The notes under the pieces: generated by a model
Told to the model about the DNA's origin: nothing
What the model saw: only the letters and a program-made list of their open reading frames with translations
Database searches by the model: none
Assembly: GCA_002718035.1 (NCBI GenBank)
Contig: PBCX01000011.1
Span: forward strand, 1-64,000
Direction of reading: 5' to 3'
DNA: 64,000 nucleotides
Source: Flavobacteriales bacterium
Lineage (GTDB): Bacteria > Bacteroidota > Bacteroidia > Flavobacteriales > TMED113
Program-made: the position numbers and the translations under genes
Shown here: in pieces, positions 1 through 7,631 of the stretch
Layout: the number at the start of each line of letters is the position of its first letter
How positions within the stretch are numbered: the first letter of the stretch is position 1

Positions 1-136
1 TGAAGAAGCTCTTGCTACTGAAGAAGCTCCTGCCACTGAAGAAGCTCCTGCTACTGAAGAAGCTCCTGCTACTGAAGAAGCTCCCGCTACTGAAAAAACT
101 CCTGGCAAGGATGATGAATCAACTGAAAAAAATTAG
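1..136 (+). CDS. rpsP: 30S ribosomal protein S16, C-terminal tail (partial)
   Basis: Only the last 44 codons are in the window, in the frame beginning at base 2 and ending in TAG at 134-136. They encode a low-complexity acidic tail built from an 18-bp (six-residue) unit read as ATEEAP, repeated about five times, then a charged end. The S16 identity is inferred from position: rimM starts 43 bp downstream, and rpsP-rimM is a very common pair. Flavobacterial S16 proteins often carry such Ala/Glu tails after the folded core. The core itself is outside the window, so the assignment cannot be confirmed here. Confidence 0.7.
   Translation, partial: EEALATEEAPATEEAPATEEAPATEEAPATEKTPGKDDESTEKN
2..110 (+). 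repeat. 18-bp in-frame tandem repeat (ATEEAP units)
   Basis: Units of the form GCTACTGAAGAAGCTCCT recur head to tail about five times, with only a few third-position changes. The repeat is coding and keeps the frame of the S16 tail. It resembles the 15-bp repeat in the rplQ tail near 33271-33352. Confidence 0.85.
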
Positions 137-179
137 ATATAAATAACTAACCGATTATATTATTTAATAAGTATATAAT

Positions 180-698
180 ATGAACAATAAATCATATGTA
201 TATATAGGTTTTGTTTCTAAAAAAATAGGATTTAAAGGTAAAATTTCTATTAAAATTGATTTTGGAATTTCTAATGATTATTTAAATTTAGATTTCATCC
301 ATATTGACATAGATAAAAAACTTACACCATTTAAAATATTGTCCTTAAACTCAAAAAAAAATATATTTTTAGAAGCAAAATTAGATCAAATTAATTGTGA
401 AAAAGGAACAATGGAACTTATGAAAAGAAACGTGTATGTAAGAAGAGAAAAAATAACATCAAACAATCACGATAAATTAAATTTGATTGAATATTTAAAT
501 TTTGAAGTAACTAATCCAAATCATGAAAATATTGGTTTTGTAAATGATGTATTTAAAAATAAATTCCAAAACTTAATTGAATTAAAAAATAAAAAAGGTA
601 AAACTTTGATTCCTTTTGTAAAAAACTACATTGTTAAAATTGATAAAAAAAATAAAATATTAATTTTAGACCTTCCAGAGGGAATATTCGATTTATAA
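180..698 (+). CDS. rimM: Ribosome maturation factor RimM
   Basis: This 172-residue protein has the two RimM parts. An N-terminal beta-barrel begins with the family signature (YIGFVSKKIGFKGKISIKI), and a C-terminal PRC-barrel runs from about residue 95 to the typical ending LPEGIFDL. RimM binds the 30S head and S19 and assists 16S rRNA 3' domain maturation in the cytoplasm. It lies 43 bp after the S16 gene on the same strand, the usual rpsP-rimM order, and its length is normal. The ATG at 180 follows an A/T-rich leader with no Shine-Dalgarno. It ends four bases from the convergent TonB receptor gene. Lysine and asparagine are abundant, as expected from the low G+C. Confidence 0.93.
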   Translation: MNNKSYVYIGFVSKKIGFKGKISIKIDFGISNDYLNLDFIHIDIDKKLTPFKILSLNSKKNIFLEAKLDQINCEKGTMELMKRNVYVRREKITSNNHDKLNLIEYLNFEVTNPNHENIGFVNDVFKNKFQNLIELKNKKGKTLIPFVKNYIVKIDKKNKILILDLPEGIFDL

Positions 699-701
699 TA
701 A

Positions 702-2906
702 TCAATCTTTTCTGAAAGGATAATAATTCAAACTTATAAAAGATGTTCTTCCCCAAGAAATAATTGACTCAGAACCATCATGAACACCCCCTTGTATGTC
801 TGAGTTAATAGTCTTAACATCAAATATATTTTTAAATCCAATTTTTAAAATTGAATTAATTTGCTTAAAGTTTCTTTGGAGAGATGCATTAAGTAGCTGA
901 TAAGAATCTTGTTCATAAGTAACAAGTTCACCTAAATCATTAAATCTTTCAAATTCACTTTTTGATTTTAGTTTCCAATTAATATTAAATCCAAAATTAA
1001 ATTCATCATTTAAATAAGAATAAAAGGCACTAAAATTTTGTTTAGGTAATTTATATTTTAATGTATTGGTTTTAATTCTATATCTATTCCATGAAAACTC
1101 AAATTTATTTTTTTTTCCAATTTCAGTTTTTAAAAAAAAATTTAATCCTGTATATGTTGAATTACTTAAATTATAATAAGTATAAGCATTTGAATTTTCA
1201 ATTTGAGCTAAATTAATTTTATTAGTCATTTCATTTAAAAAGAATTCTATATCAAGAGAAATTAAATTCATATTATTTTTGTATGGTATATAATTTATAG
1301 ATGACTGAAAAGCATGAGATTTTTCCGCTTCTAAATTTATGTTGCCAACAATATTATGATTTGAATCAATAAATTCTAAAAAAAGCTCTTTAACAGAGGG
1401 AGCTCTAAATCCTGTAGCATACGATTGTCTAAAAATTAACCTTGGATGAAAATCGTATTTAATATTAAATGAGGGAATGAGAGGAGCAGAATAAATTGAG
1501 TGATTAGGGATTCTAATTCCTATTTTAGTATTTAATTTTGAAAATAAAATTAGGTTACTTTGTAAAAAAATTGATTGCTCAAAAATAGTAGCTTCTTCAT
1601 CAATTATTTTTGAACCTCCAACTAACTCATAATTAAAATCTAAACCAAGTTGAAACTTGAAATTATCTGATTTGGATCTGTTATACTCAGTTCTAGCATA
1701 TGCTGATTTAAAAAAATCTTTAGTATTAAATTCTGAATCAATTATAAGTTCAGAATTATCTGAGTTAATGTCAACAAAAAATTGATTTTTGTCGAACTTA
1801 GTTACAGAGTATGAAATAAGAGAATTTATATCATAAAAGTCTGAAAAATTACTAAATTTTAAATAATTTGATTTTCTTGAAGATGTATAATACATATCAT
1901 AAGCTATTCCATTTAAAGGAGGATTATTTTCAAGTCCTAATTCAATTATTTCTTCCTCAAAAATTGAAGTTTTAAATTGAATCTTATTATTATTAATTTT
2001 TTTTGACCAAAAAAAATCACCAAACAACTGTTTTTTTGGCTTCCATTCTAAAGATCTTAGTGTATCTTCACTAAATCCAGAAAAATCAGATGAGCCAATA
2101 TTAAGTTGAAAGTTTTGGCCATTAATACTTTTCTTTAAATTTAAATTTATTTGGGACATACCTATATTTTCAAAGTATGAGCTTAAATTAACATAATCCC
2201 CCGAATTGTAATTTGTTATTAAATTAATAACACCACCAGTTGAATTAGTTCCGTAAGATACTGCTGCTGGACCTTTCAAAATCTCGATTCTATCAACATT
2301 AGACAAGTTAATTTGAGAAATGTCAATTTGAGAACCTTTTCTTCCAATAACTGGTATACCGTCTATCAATATTTTTACATTATTACCTTGTAGGCCTTGA
2401 ATAGATAAGCCTGAACCTAAAAAAGAATCATAACTAATATCAAATAAAGCTTGAGTGCTGAGTAAATCAACTAAATTATTAGATGAACTATTTTCAATAT
2501 TATTTTTTGATAGTATCAAAAAATTATTAACTGAATTAGAAACTAGCTCTTCTCCAATTTGTGCTGTAACTACTACTTCTTTTAAAGGATTTTTATTTTT
2601 TTTTATATAAAATACAATGTCATTTGAAATTTCATTAATGATTGTATCAAATGTAGTATAAGTGATATGCGATATATTTAATCTAGTTGGTCTTACAAGA
2701 TCACAAGAAATAAAACCTAAGTTATTTGTGTATTTCCTTAAATATAATTTTGAATCTAAAGAATAGAGTTTAACTAAAGCCCCCTGAACTGGTTTTTTAC
2801 TTTCAAAATCAAATATTTTTATATTCTGGGATGTTAATTTAAAACTTAAAAAACTACAAAAAATAACTAATAATAATAATTTATAATATTTAAATCGACT
2901 AATCAA
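702..2906 (-). CDS. TonB-dependent outer-membrane receptor, haem receptor-like (HmuR type)
   Basis: The 734-residue precursor has a signal peptide (about 1-26), a carboxypeptidase-regulatory-like beta-sandwich (about 28-105) common in Bacteroidota receptors, a plug domain (about 108-230, ending GTNSTGGVINL) and a 22-strand-type barrel. Near residue 497 is GFRAPSVKELF, followed by a His in SNHNIVGN and then NINLEAEKS. These match the FRAP box, conserved histidine and NPNL box of haem receptors. It overlaps by 8 nt the gene for the secreted HmuY-like protein upstream, so the two are co-transcribed. They diverge from hmuTUV, which supports haem as the substrate. A different porphyrin or metal chelate cannot be excluded. 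No SusD partner is present, which argues against glycan uptake. Confidence 0.85.
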   Translation of the reverse strand: MISRFKYYKLLLLVIFCSFLSFKLTSQNIKIFDFESKKPVQGALVKLYSLDSKLYLRKYTNNLGFISCDLVRPTRLNISHITYTTFDTIINEISNDIVFYIKKNKNPLKEVVVTAQIGEELVSNSVNNFLILSKNNIENSSSNNLVDLLSTQALFDISYDSFLGSGLSIQGLQGNNVKILIDGIPVIGRKGSQIDISQINLSNVDRIEILKGPAAVSYGTNSTGGVINLITNYNSGDYVNLSSYFENIGMSQINLNLKKSINGQNFQLNIGSSDFSGFSEDTLRSLEWKPKKQLFGDFFWSKKINNNKIQFKTSIFEEEIIELGLENNPPLNGIAYDMYYTSSRKSNYLKFSNFSDFYDINSLISYSVTKFDKNQFFVDINSDNSELIIDSEFNTKDFFKSAYARTEYNRSKSDNFKFQLGLDFNYELVGGSKIIDEEATIFEQSIFLQSNLILFSKLNTKIGIRIPNHSIYSAPLIPSFNIKYDFHPRLIFRQSYATGFRAPSVKELFLEFIDSNHNIVGNINLEAEKSHAFQSSINYIPYKNNMNLISLDIEFFLNEMTNKINLAQIENSNAYTYYNLSNSTYTGLNFFLKTEIGKKNKFEFSWNRYRIKTNTLKYKLPKQNFSAFYSYLNDEFNFGFNINWKLKSKSEFERFNDLGELVTYEQDSYQLLNASLQRNFKQINSILKIGFKNIFDVKTINSDIQGGVHDGSESIISWGRTSFISLNYYPFRKD

Positions 2907-4089
2907 TTATAATTTTTTTTATAATATTAATACTATTTGCTTCAATTTTAAGTAAATAAACCCCTTTTGATTTATTTAAATCAATTTTACATTCACTTTC
3001 ACACTCATATGTACTAATAATTTGACCATTCAAATCATAAATAAAAGCCGAAAAAAATTCATTAGTAATCGAAATATTAAAATTTCCATTATTGGGGTTA
3101 GGATAAATCATCACATCATCAATATTTTCATCTAAATAAGAATAGTTATATTCAATTTCTTCAATAGAAAATTCTAAATTTCCGGTTGATTGACCTGAAA
3201 AACTTTCAAAAACAATTTTATACAAGGTATCCTCATTTTGATTAAAAATAAAATATGATCTATTAGGAACCATGACAAATGAACCACTATATTCTTTCCA
3301 ATCATAACCTATTGTATTGATTTCAGAAATGAAATTTGATATGTCTAGTATTGGATCTACGTCATCAGGGGCATCAAACTGATATGTCAAATTACCATTA
3401 CTTTTCACACCCGATACATAATAATAAAAGTCACTTTGATCATAATACAAATTTTCTTCATACCTAGTAAATAATAAATCCCAATCTTCTTTAGGAGGCT
3501 CTCTATCAATCACTTGATTATTTTCTAGTGAAAAATATATGAATCTTTTACCTTGATATTGTGAAACATCTACTAGTATTGTTTCTTCACTTGAGCCATC
3601 AAGATTGGAAATTGTAAAATCAAAAACACCTGAAAAAAAACTATTAATGCGGATTTTCTTTTGGCCAATAGGAGAATCAATAACATATATTTTGTTTCCT
3701 TCAATAAATCCATTTAACTCATTGTAATTACCCCATCCAAAATCAGAGTTAACAGATGAATTGCTAACAAATGCACCGATATTCCAATCCGTATTACTAT
3801 TTCTAAGTTGTACTGCATTTTGATTTAAACTTTCAATTTGAGACCAACTATCAAAGCTTTGCCCCACTTCATATAAAGAAACAGGAGCTCCACTGTTAAT
3901 TCTAATATTTCCAGATGAAAGATCTGTTGAAAAAGCTAGATGCCAATTATTTCTTTCAGGGTATGCAGTTATTCCACTATCAAATGAATAGAAAATATCA
4001 TATTGGTAGGAAGGCCCCATACCAATTCCAACAATTTGTTGAGAGTTAGCATAATTAAATAAAACAAAAAATATTAAAATTAATTTCAT
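2899..4089 (-). CDS. T9SS-secreted HmuY-like haem-binding protein (candidate)
   Basis: The 396-residue protein begins with a signal peptide (cleavage near residue 17, ANSQ). It ends with a type A T9SS sorting domain (about 325-396: YPNPNNGNF near its start, GVYLLKIEANS and IIKKIIID at the end), so it should cross the outer membrane by T9SS. The central part contains two segments, NNWHLAFSTD (about 48) and EDWDLLFTRY (about 200). Both resemble the W-D-[IL]-A-F signature of HmuY-family haemophores and are followed by short beta-rich stretches. It is the first gene of a two-gene operon with the TonB receptor, mirroring hmuY-hmuR in Porphyromonas. HmuY membership is inferred from weak motifs and context; the T9SS domain is clear. 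Confidence 0.6.
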   Translation of the reverse strand: MKLILIFFVLFNYANSQQIVGIGMGPSYQYDIFYSFDSGITAYPERNNWHLAFSTDLSSGNIRINSGAPVSLYEVGQSFDSWSQIESLNQNAVQLRNSNTDWNIGAFVSNSSVNSDFGWGNYNELNGFIEGNKIYVIDSPIGQKKIRINSFFSGVFDFTISNLDGSSEETILVDVSQYQGKRFIYFSLENNQVIDREPPKEDWDLLFTRYEENLYYDQSDFYYYVSGVKSNGNLTYQFDAPDDVDPILDISNFISEINTIGYDWKEYSGSFVMVPNRSYFIFNQNEDTLYKIVFESFSGQSTGNLEFSIEEIEYNYSYLDENIDDVMIYPNPNNGNFNISITNEFFSAFIYDLNGQIISTYECESECKIDLNKSKGVYLLKIEANSINIIKKIIID

Positions 4090-4102
4090 GATTTTTTTTG
4101 GT

Positions 4103-4110
4103 CAAAAATA
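4103..4110 (-). promoter_or_regulatory. Possible -7 element for the HmuY-like/receptor operon
   Basis: Read on the minus strand the site is TATTTTTG, matching the Bacteroidota -7 consensus TAnnTTTG. It lies 14 bp before the start codon at 4089, so the transcript would be nearly leaderless. I see no good -33 TTTG at the expected distance. Confidence 0.3.
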
Positions 4111-4143
4111 TATATTTTATTTAATAATCTTTAGTAAAGTGTG

Positions 4144-4170
4144 TATTATTTAGAATTATTCTAAATAATA
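4144..4170. promoter_or_regulatory. 27-bp perfect palindrome, candidate Fur/Irr-type operator
   Basis: Two perfect 12-bp arms (TATTATTTAGAA and its reverse complement) flank a 3-bp centre (TTA). The inner part is TTTAGAA-N3-TTCTAAA, the form of the Irr box (iron control element) of alphaproteobacteria and close to other Fur-superfamily 7-1-7 boxes. It sits between the divergent receptor operon and hmuT, 18 bp before the hmuT start codon. It abuts a TATATTTA -7-like element (4175-4182), so a bound repressor would block hmuT transcription. Which regulator binds is unknown. Confidence 0.6.
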
Positions 4171-4187
4171 GTAATATATTTATAAAT

Positions 4188-5069
4188 ATGAATAAAATTA
4201 CAGCACTTAGTTTTTTAATACTTACCACTTTTTTTTCTAAAAGCACTAATGCACAGGCAAATAATTATTGCAAAAAATGCAATAATTCAACTAGAATAGT
4301 TTCTGTAGGCGGCTCAATTACTGAAATTTTATACTTCCTTAGACTAGAAAAAAATATAATTGGAGTTGATGTTACTTCGAATTTTCCTGAAGAAGCTAAA
4401 AAAATAAGTTCAGTAGGTTATGTTCGTAATATATCATCTGAAGGCATATTGTCATTAGAACCATCCATTATTTTGGGGGAAAATGATATGGGGCCAATTG
4501 GAACAATCAAACAATTAAATGAATCAAAAGTTGATTTTAGATTAATAGAGGAAGTAGAAAGTACTCAAGGAATAATTGAAAAGATACAATGTATTGGAAA
4601 CATAATGAATCATAAAGAAGCTACTGAGAAAATTTTAAATGAAAAAATATTTGAACAAGCAAAAGAACTAGAAGATATAAAAACAAAAAAAACATTAGCT
4701 GATAAAAAATTTATGCTTGTTTTAAGCATGCAACCCTCCTCTATTATTGTTGCTGGAAAAAATACTTCGGGAGATAATTTCATAAAACTTATGGGAGGTG
4801 ATAATATTTTTGATTCATTCGAAGGATGGAAGTCGGTTAGTAAAGAAACTATAATTAAGGAAAACCCCGATTATGTATTACTACCTAGTAAAAATTTACA
4901 TAAAAACTCTAAAGTTGAAGATTTTTCAAATGACGAAATGTTTTTAAATACTACTGCAGGGAAAAAAAATAATTTTATTTTTGAAGACGGCATGTCAATG
5001 TTAGGATTTGGACCAAGAACAATTTATTGTGCATTAAAAATTGCTAAAAAAATTAATCAAGAAGAATAA
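4188..5069 (+). CDS. hmuT: Haem ABC transporter, periplasmic haem-binding protein
   Basis: The 293-residue protein has a signal peptide (about 1-23, ending TNAQ) and one periplasmic binding protein type 2 domain (RIVSVGGSITEIL at residue 36 onward). The segment SSVGYVRNISSEGILSLEP matches the HmuT/PhuT/ShuT family. Its tyrosine (Y78) corresponds to the axial haem ligand in those proteins, which marks the substrate as haem rather than a ferric siderophore. A CKKC pair at 28-31, just after the signal peptide, is not typical and could form a disulphide. It opens a rightward operon with hmuU (14-bp gap), hmuV, a HugZ-like gene and possibly the PAS-UbiA gene, under the palindrome at 4144-4170. Confidence 0.88.
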   Translation: MNKITALSFLILTTFFSKSTNAQANNYCKKCNNSTRIVSVGGSITEILYFLRLEKNIIGVDVTSNFPEEAKKISSVGYVRNISSEGILSLEPSIILGENDMGPIGTIKQLNESKVDFRLIEEVESTQGIIEKIQCIGNIMNHKEATEKILNEKIFEQAKELEDIKTKKTLADKKFMLVLSMQPSSIIVAGKNTSGDNFIKLMGGDNIFDSFEGWKSVSKETIIKENPDYVLLPSKNLHKNSKVEDFSNDEMFLNTTAGKKNNFIFEDGMSMLGFGPRTIYCALKIAKKINQEE

Positions 5070-5083
5070 GTATTTTTCAAAGG

Positions 5084-6082
5084 ATGAAATCAAGTCAAAA
5101 AAAAATTGTTAAATTATTTGCCACCCTACTTATTATTTCATCTTTTATCGCAATTTACAAGGGAAGTTATAGTATTTCTATTATAGATCTTGCTTTTGGA
5201 AATCTAGAAGAGATTCAAGAATTTGTTATTTTAAATATTCGAATTCCGCGAGTTATTCTAGCTGGTTTTGTTGGTTGCTCTCTAGCTTTATCAGGTGCAT
5301 GTTTACAAGGATTATTTAGAAATCCTCTTGCAGATCCTGGTCTGATAGGAGTCTCCTCTGGTGCCGCATTGGGAGCTGCAACTTCAATCGTTATTGGGGC
5401 TGAAATTGCACCTAATAATTATATCAACTCTTTTTTTTTACCCCTCAGTGCAATATTAGGTTCAATTTTTGTTATTGTTATATTATCAATTATAACTAAA
5501 GGTTTTAAAAAATCTAATATCACTTATTTAATCTTAGCTGGTATTGCAATTAATTCATTTGCAGGAGTTGGAATTGGTATTTTAACATACATAAGTGACG
5601 ATGCCGAACTGAGGGGGTTAACATTTTGGTCTATGGGAAGTTTTGAAGGAATTAGTTGGTCTTTAATTATACCATCTATTTTATTAATTTTTTTAACAAC
5701 TATTTGGACCCTTACCTTTTCCAGAAGATTAGACATAATTCAACTAGGTGAAAATGATGCTCATAGGTTAGGCATAGATGTTAAAAAACTTAAAAAAAAT
5801 ATTATAATTTCTTCAGCGATAATTGTTGGAGTAAGTACATCTCTTGTTGGCATGATAGGTTTTGTTGGGTTAGTAATTCCCCATGTTGCAAGACTATTGG
5901 GCGGAGCTAATCATAATTACTTACTAATTGCCTCAATTTTTTTGGGTTCATCATTAATGATATTTGCCGACTTAATTTCAAGAACTATAATTCAACCAGC
6001 TCAATTGCCAGTAGGATTAATCACAAGCGCAATTGGAGCTCCATTTTTTTTATGGTTAATCTACAATATGAAGAGAAAATGA
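5084..6082 (+). CDS. hmuU: Haem ABC transporter permease (FecCD family)
   Basis: This 332-residue integral membrane protein has about ten hydrophobic segments. It contains the FecCD-family signature SGACLQGLFRNPLADPGLIG near residue 66 and the cytoplasmic coupling-loop motif LGENDAHRLGID near residue 222, which docks on the ATPase. As a homodimer it would move haem from HmuT across the inner membrane. Length is normal for the family. It begins 14 bp after hmuT, and its stop codon overlaps the hmuV start codon (ATGA), indicating translational coupling. The ORF drawn on the other strand at 5524-5736 is a shadow. Confidence 0.92.
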   Translation: MKSSQKKIVKLFATLLIISSFIAIYKGSYSISIIDLAFGNLEEIQEFVILNIRIPRVILAGFVGCSLALSGACLQGLFRNPLADPGLIGVSSGAALGAATSIVIGAEIAPNNYINSFFLPLSAILGSIFVIVILSIITKGFKKSNITYLILAGIAINSFAGVGIGILTYISDDAELRGLTFWSMGSFEGISWSLIIPSILLIFLTTIWTLTFSRRLDIIQLGENDAHRLGIDVKKLKKNIIISSAIIVGVSTSLVGMIGFVGLVIPHVARLLGGANHNYLLIASIFLGSSLMIFADLISRTIIQPAQLPVGLITSAIGAPFFLWLIYNMKRK

Positions 6083-6837
6083 GTATAAAAATTAACAATT
6101 TGTCTTATGAAATTGAAAACAGAAGAATATTAAAAAATATTTCATTTGAAATTAATTCTGGTGAAATAATTGCTGTTCTTGGTCCAAATGGGTCTGGAAA
6201 ATCTACGCTGATTAACATTATTTCTGGAAACTTAAAAAAAACAAGTGGAGAAATTATGTTCAATGGAACAAATCTAGATAAGCTAAGTATAGAAAAGCAA
6301 GCTTTACTTAGAAGTACGATGTCTCAAAATCAAAAAATTTTATATGACTTTAAAAGTGAAGAGATAATTGAGTTAGGGTGGATTCAATTTAATAACTCTA
6401 ATTTTAGAAATGCTTTAAAAGAGGTTAGTAACGAATGTGGGATAGTTAATTTATTAGATAAAAATTTTAGTTCTATTTCCGGCGGAGAACAACAGAGAGT
6501 TCATTTTGCTAGAACTTTGATTCAGCTCTACAATGAATATATTGATGAAAAAAGATATTACTTATTTGATGAACCTACATCTAATTTAGACTTAGCTCAC
6601 GAGATTTCATTAATTAAAATTCTTAAAGAAAAAGTAAAGAAAAATTTTGGTATATTGATAGCATTACATGACCTAAACTTAGCTTATAATTTTGCAGATA
6701 AAATATTATTATTAAAAAACGGAGAATTAGCAAAATACGGAACACCTAATGATGTTTTTATCGAAAAAAATTTAAGCCATGTATATGAAATACCCATTGT
6801 TGTTAATAAAAAAGAAAAAATAATAAAGTACTACTAA
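6079..6837 (+). CDS. hmuV: Haem ABC transporter ATP-binding protein
   Basis: The ATPase (252 residues from this start) has Walker A GPNGSGKST (35-43), the ABC signature SGGEQQR, Walker B YYLFDEPTSNLD and the switch histidine in ALHDLNLAY. It powers HmuU-mediated haem import. The ORF track begins at 6052, inside hmuU. I prefer 6079 because it gives the usual ATGA overlap with the hmuU stop and the protein then starts MSIKINNLSYE like its relatives, whereas the extra nine residues have no family match. The gene ends 14 bp before the HugZ-like gene. Confidence 0.92.
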   Translation: MSIKINNLSYEIENRRILKNISFEINSGEIIAVLGPNGSGKSTLINIISGNLKKTSGEIMFNGTNLDKLSIEKQALLRSTMSQNQKILYDFKSEEIIELGWIQFNNSNFRNALKEVSNECGIVNLLDKNFSSISGGEQQRVHFARTLIQLYNEYIDEKRYYLFDEPTSNLDLAHEISLIKILKEKVKKNFGILIALHDLNLAYNFADKILLLKNGELAKYGTPNDVFIEKNLSHVYEIPIVVNKKEKIIKYY

Positions 6838-6851
6838 TTTATATTTTAACT

Positions 6852-7574
6852 ATGAAAGATTTTGAAAAAGAAGCTATAAAATTATTAAGATCAAATAACA
6901 CAGGAATTTTATCAACAATCTCCAAAATAAATAAAGATTATCCTTTCGGTAGTTTTGTTACTTATGCTACACTTATAGACAGAAGTATTTTTTTTTATTT
7001 AAGCGATATTGCAGAACATACTAAAAATTTAAACTACAAATCAACAGCTTGTTTAACAATTGTTGGTTCTTCAAGTGAAAAAAATGATAAACAGAGTAGC
7101 AAAAGACTAAGTTTAATGGGTAATCTGGAAAAAGTAGATGAAAAATCAGTTGATAAAACTAAAGAGTTTTTTTTTTCTCTCAGACCTGAAAGTAAAAGTT
7201 ATGCGAATTTTCATGGCTTTAACTTTTATAAATTAAAAATTAATAAAGCAAGATGGATAGGCGGATTTGGAAAAATTGCTTGGTTAGATGAAAATAATTG
7301 GGTGGAAAATACAGTAAAATGGACAGATAAAGAAAAAGATATAATTGATCATATGAACTCAGATCATTCAGACACAATTTCTGCAGCAATTAATTACATC
7401 CATGGAATAAAAGATAAAAATGCTAAAATTAAACATTTAACAATTGATGGTTATTATGCAATTTCAAACTCAAAGTTATTATTTATTCAAACACCAGAAC
7501 CTTGTTTTACAAGTGAACAATACAGAAAAAATCTTATAATTTTATCTAAACAACATCATAAACATAAATTTTAA
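6852..7574 (+). CDS. HugZ-like haem-degrading/haem-utilisation protein
   Basis: The 240-residue protein joins an N-terminal split-barrel, pyridoxamine-phosphate-oxidase-like domain (about 1-145: SNNTGILSTISK, FPFG-type loop, RWIGGFGKIAWL) to a C-terminal DUF2470 domain starting IIDHMNSDHSDTI. This is the HugZ/HutZ architecture, in which a C-terminal region histidine ligates haem during oxidative ring opening. The end here is His-rich (KQHHKHKF), which fits. It follows hmuV by 14 bp, so imported haem would be opened for iron in the cytoplasm by the same operon. The exact reaction and product isomer cannot be read from sequence. Confidence 0.85.
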   Translation: MKDFEKEAIKLLRSNNTGILSTISKINKDYPFGSFVTYATLIDRSIFFYLSDIAEHTKNLNYKSTACLTIVGSSSEKNDKQSSKRLSLMGNLEKVDEKSVDKTKEFFFSLRPESKSYANFHGFNFYKLKINKARWIGGFGKIAWLDENNWVENTVKWTDKEKDIIDHMNSDHSDTISAAINYIHGIKDKNAKIKHLTIDGYYAISNSKLLFIQTPEPCFTSEQYRKNLIILSKQHHKHKF

Positions 7575-7631
7575 CAAGAAAATTTATTAAATAAATACTG
7601 TTTTAATATATTCGTAATTCAAAAAAAAAAT

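Noticed and set aside
702-4089. SusC/SusD-type glycan uptake pair
   Set aside because: The receptor has haem-receptor boxes and its partner is a T9SS protein, not a SusD lipoprotein; no glycoside hydrolases are near.
6052-6081. Upstream start for hmuV in the ORF track
   Set aside because: It lies in the hmuU coding region; the ATG at 6079 gives the standard ATGA overlap and a family-like N-terminus.
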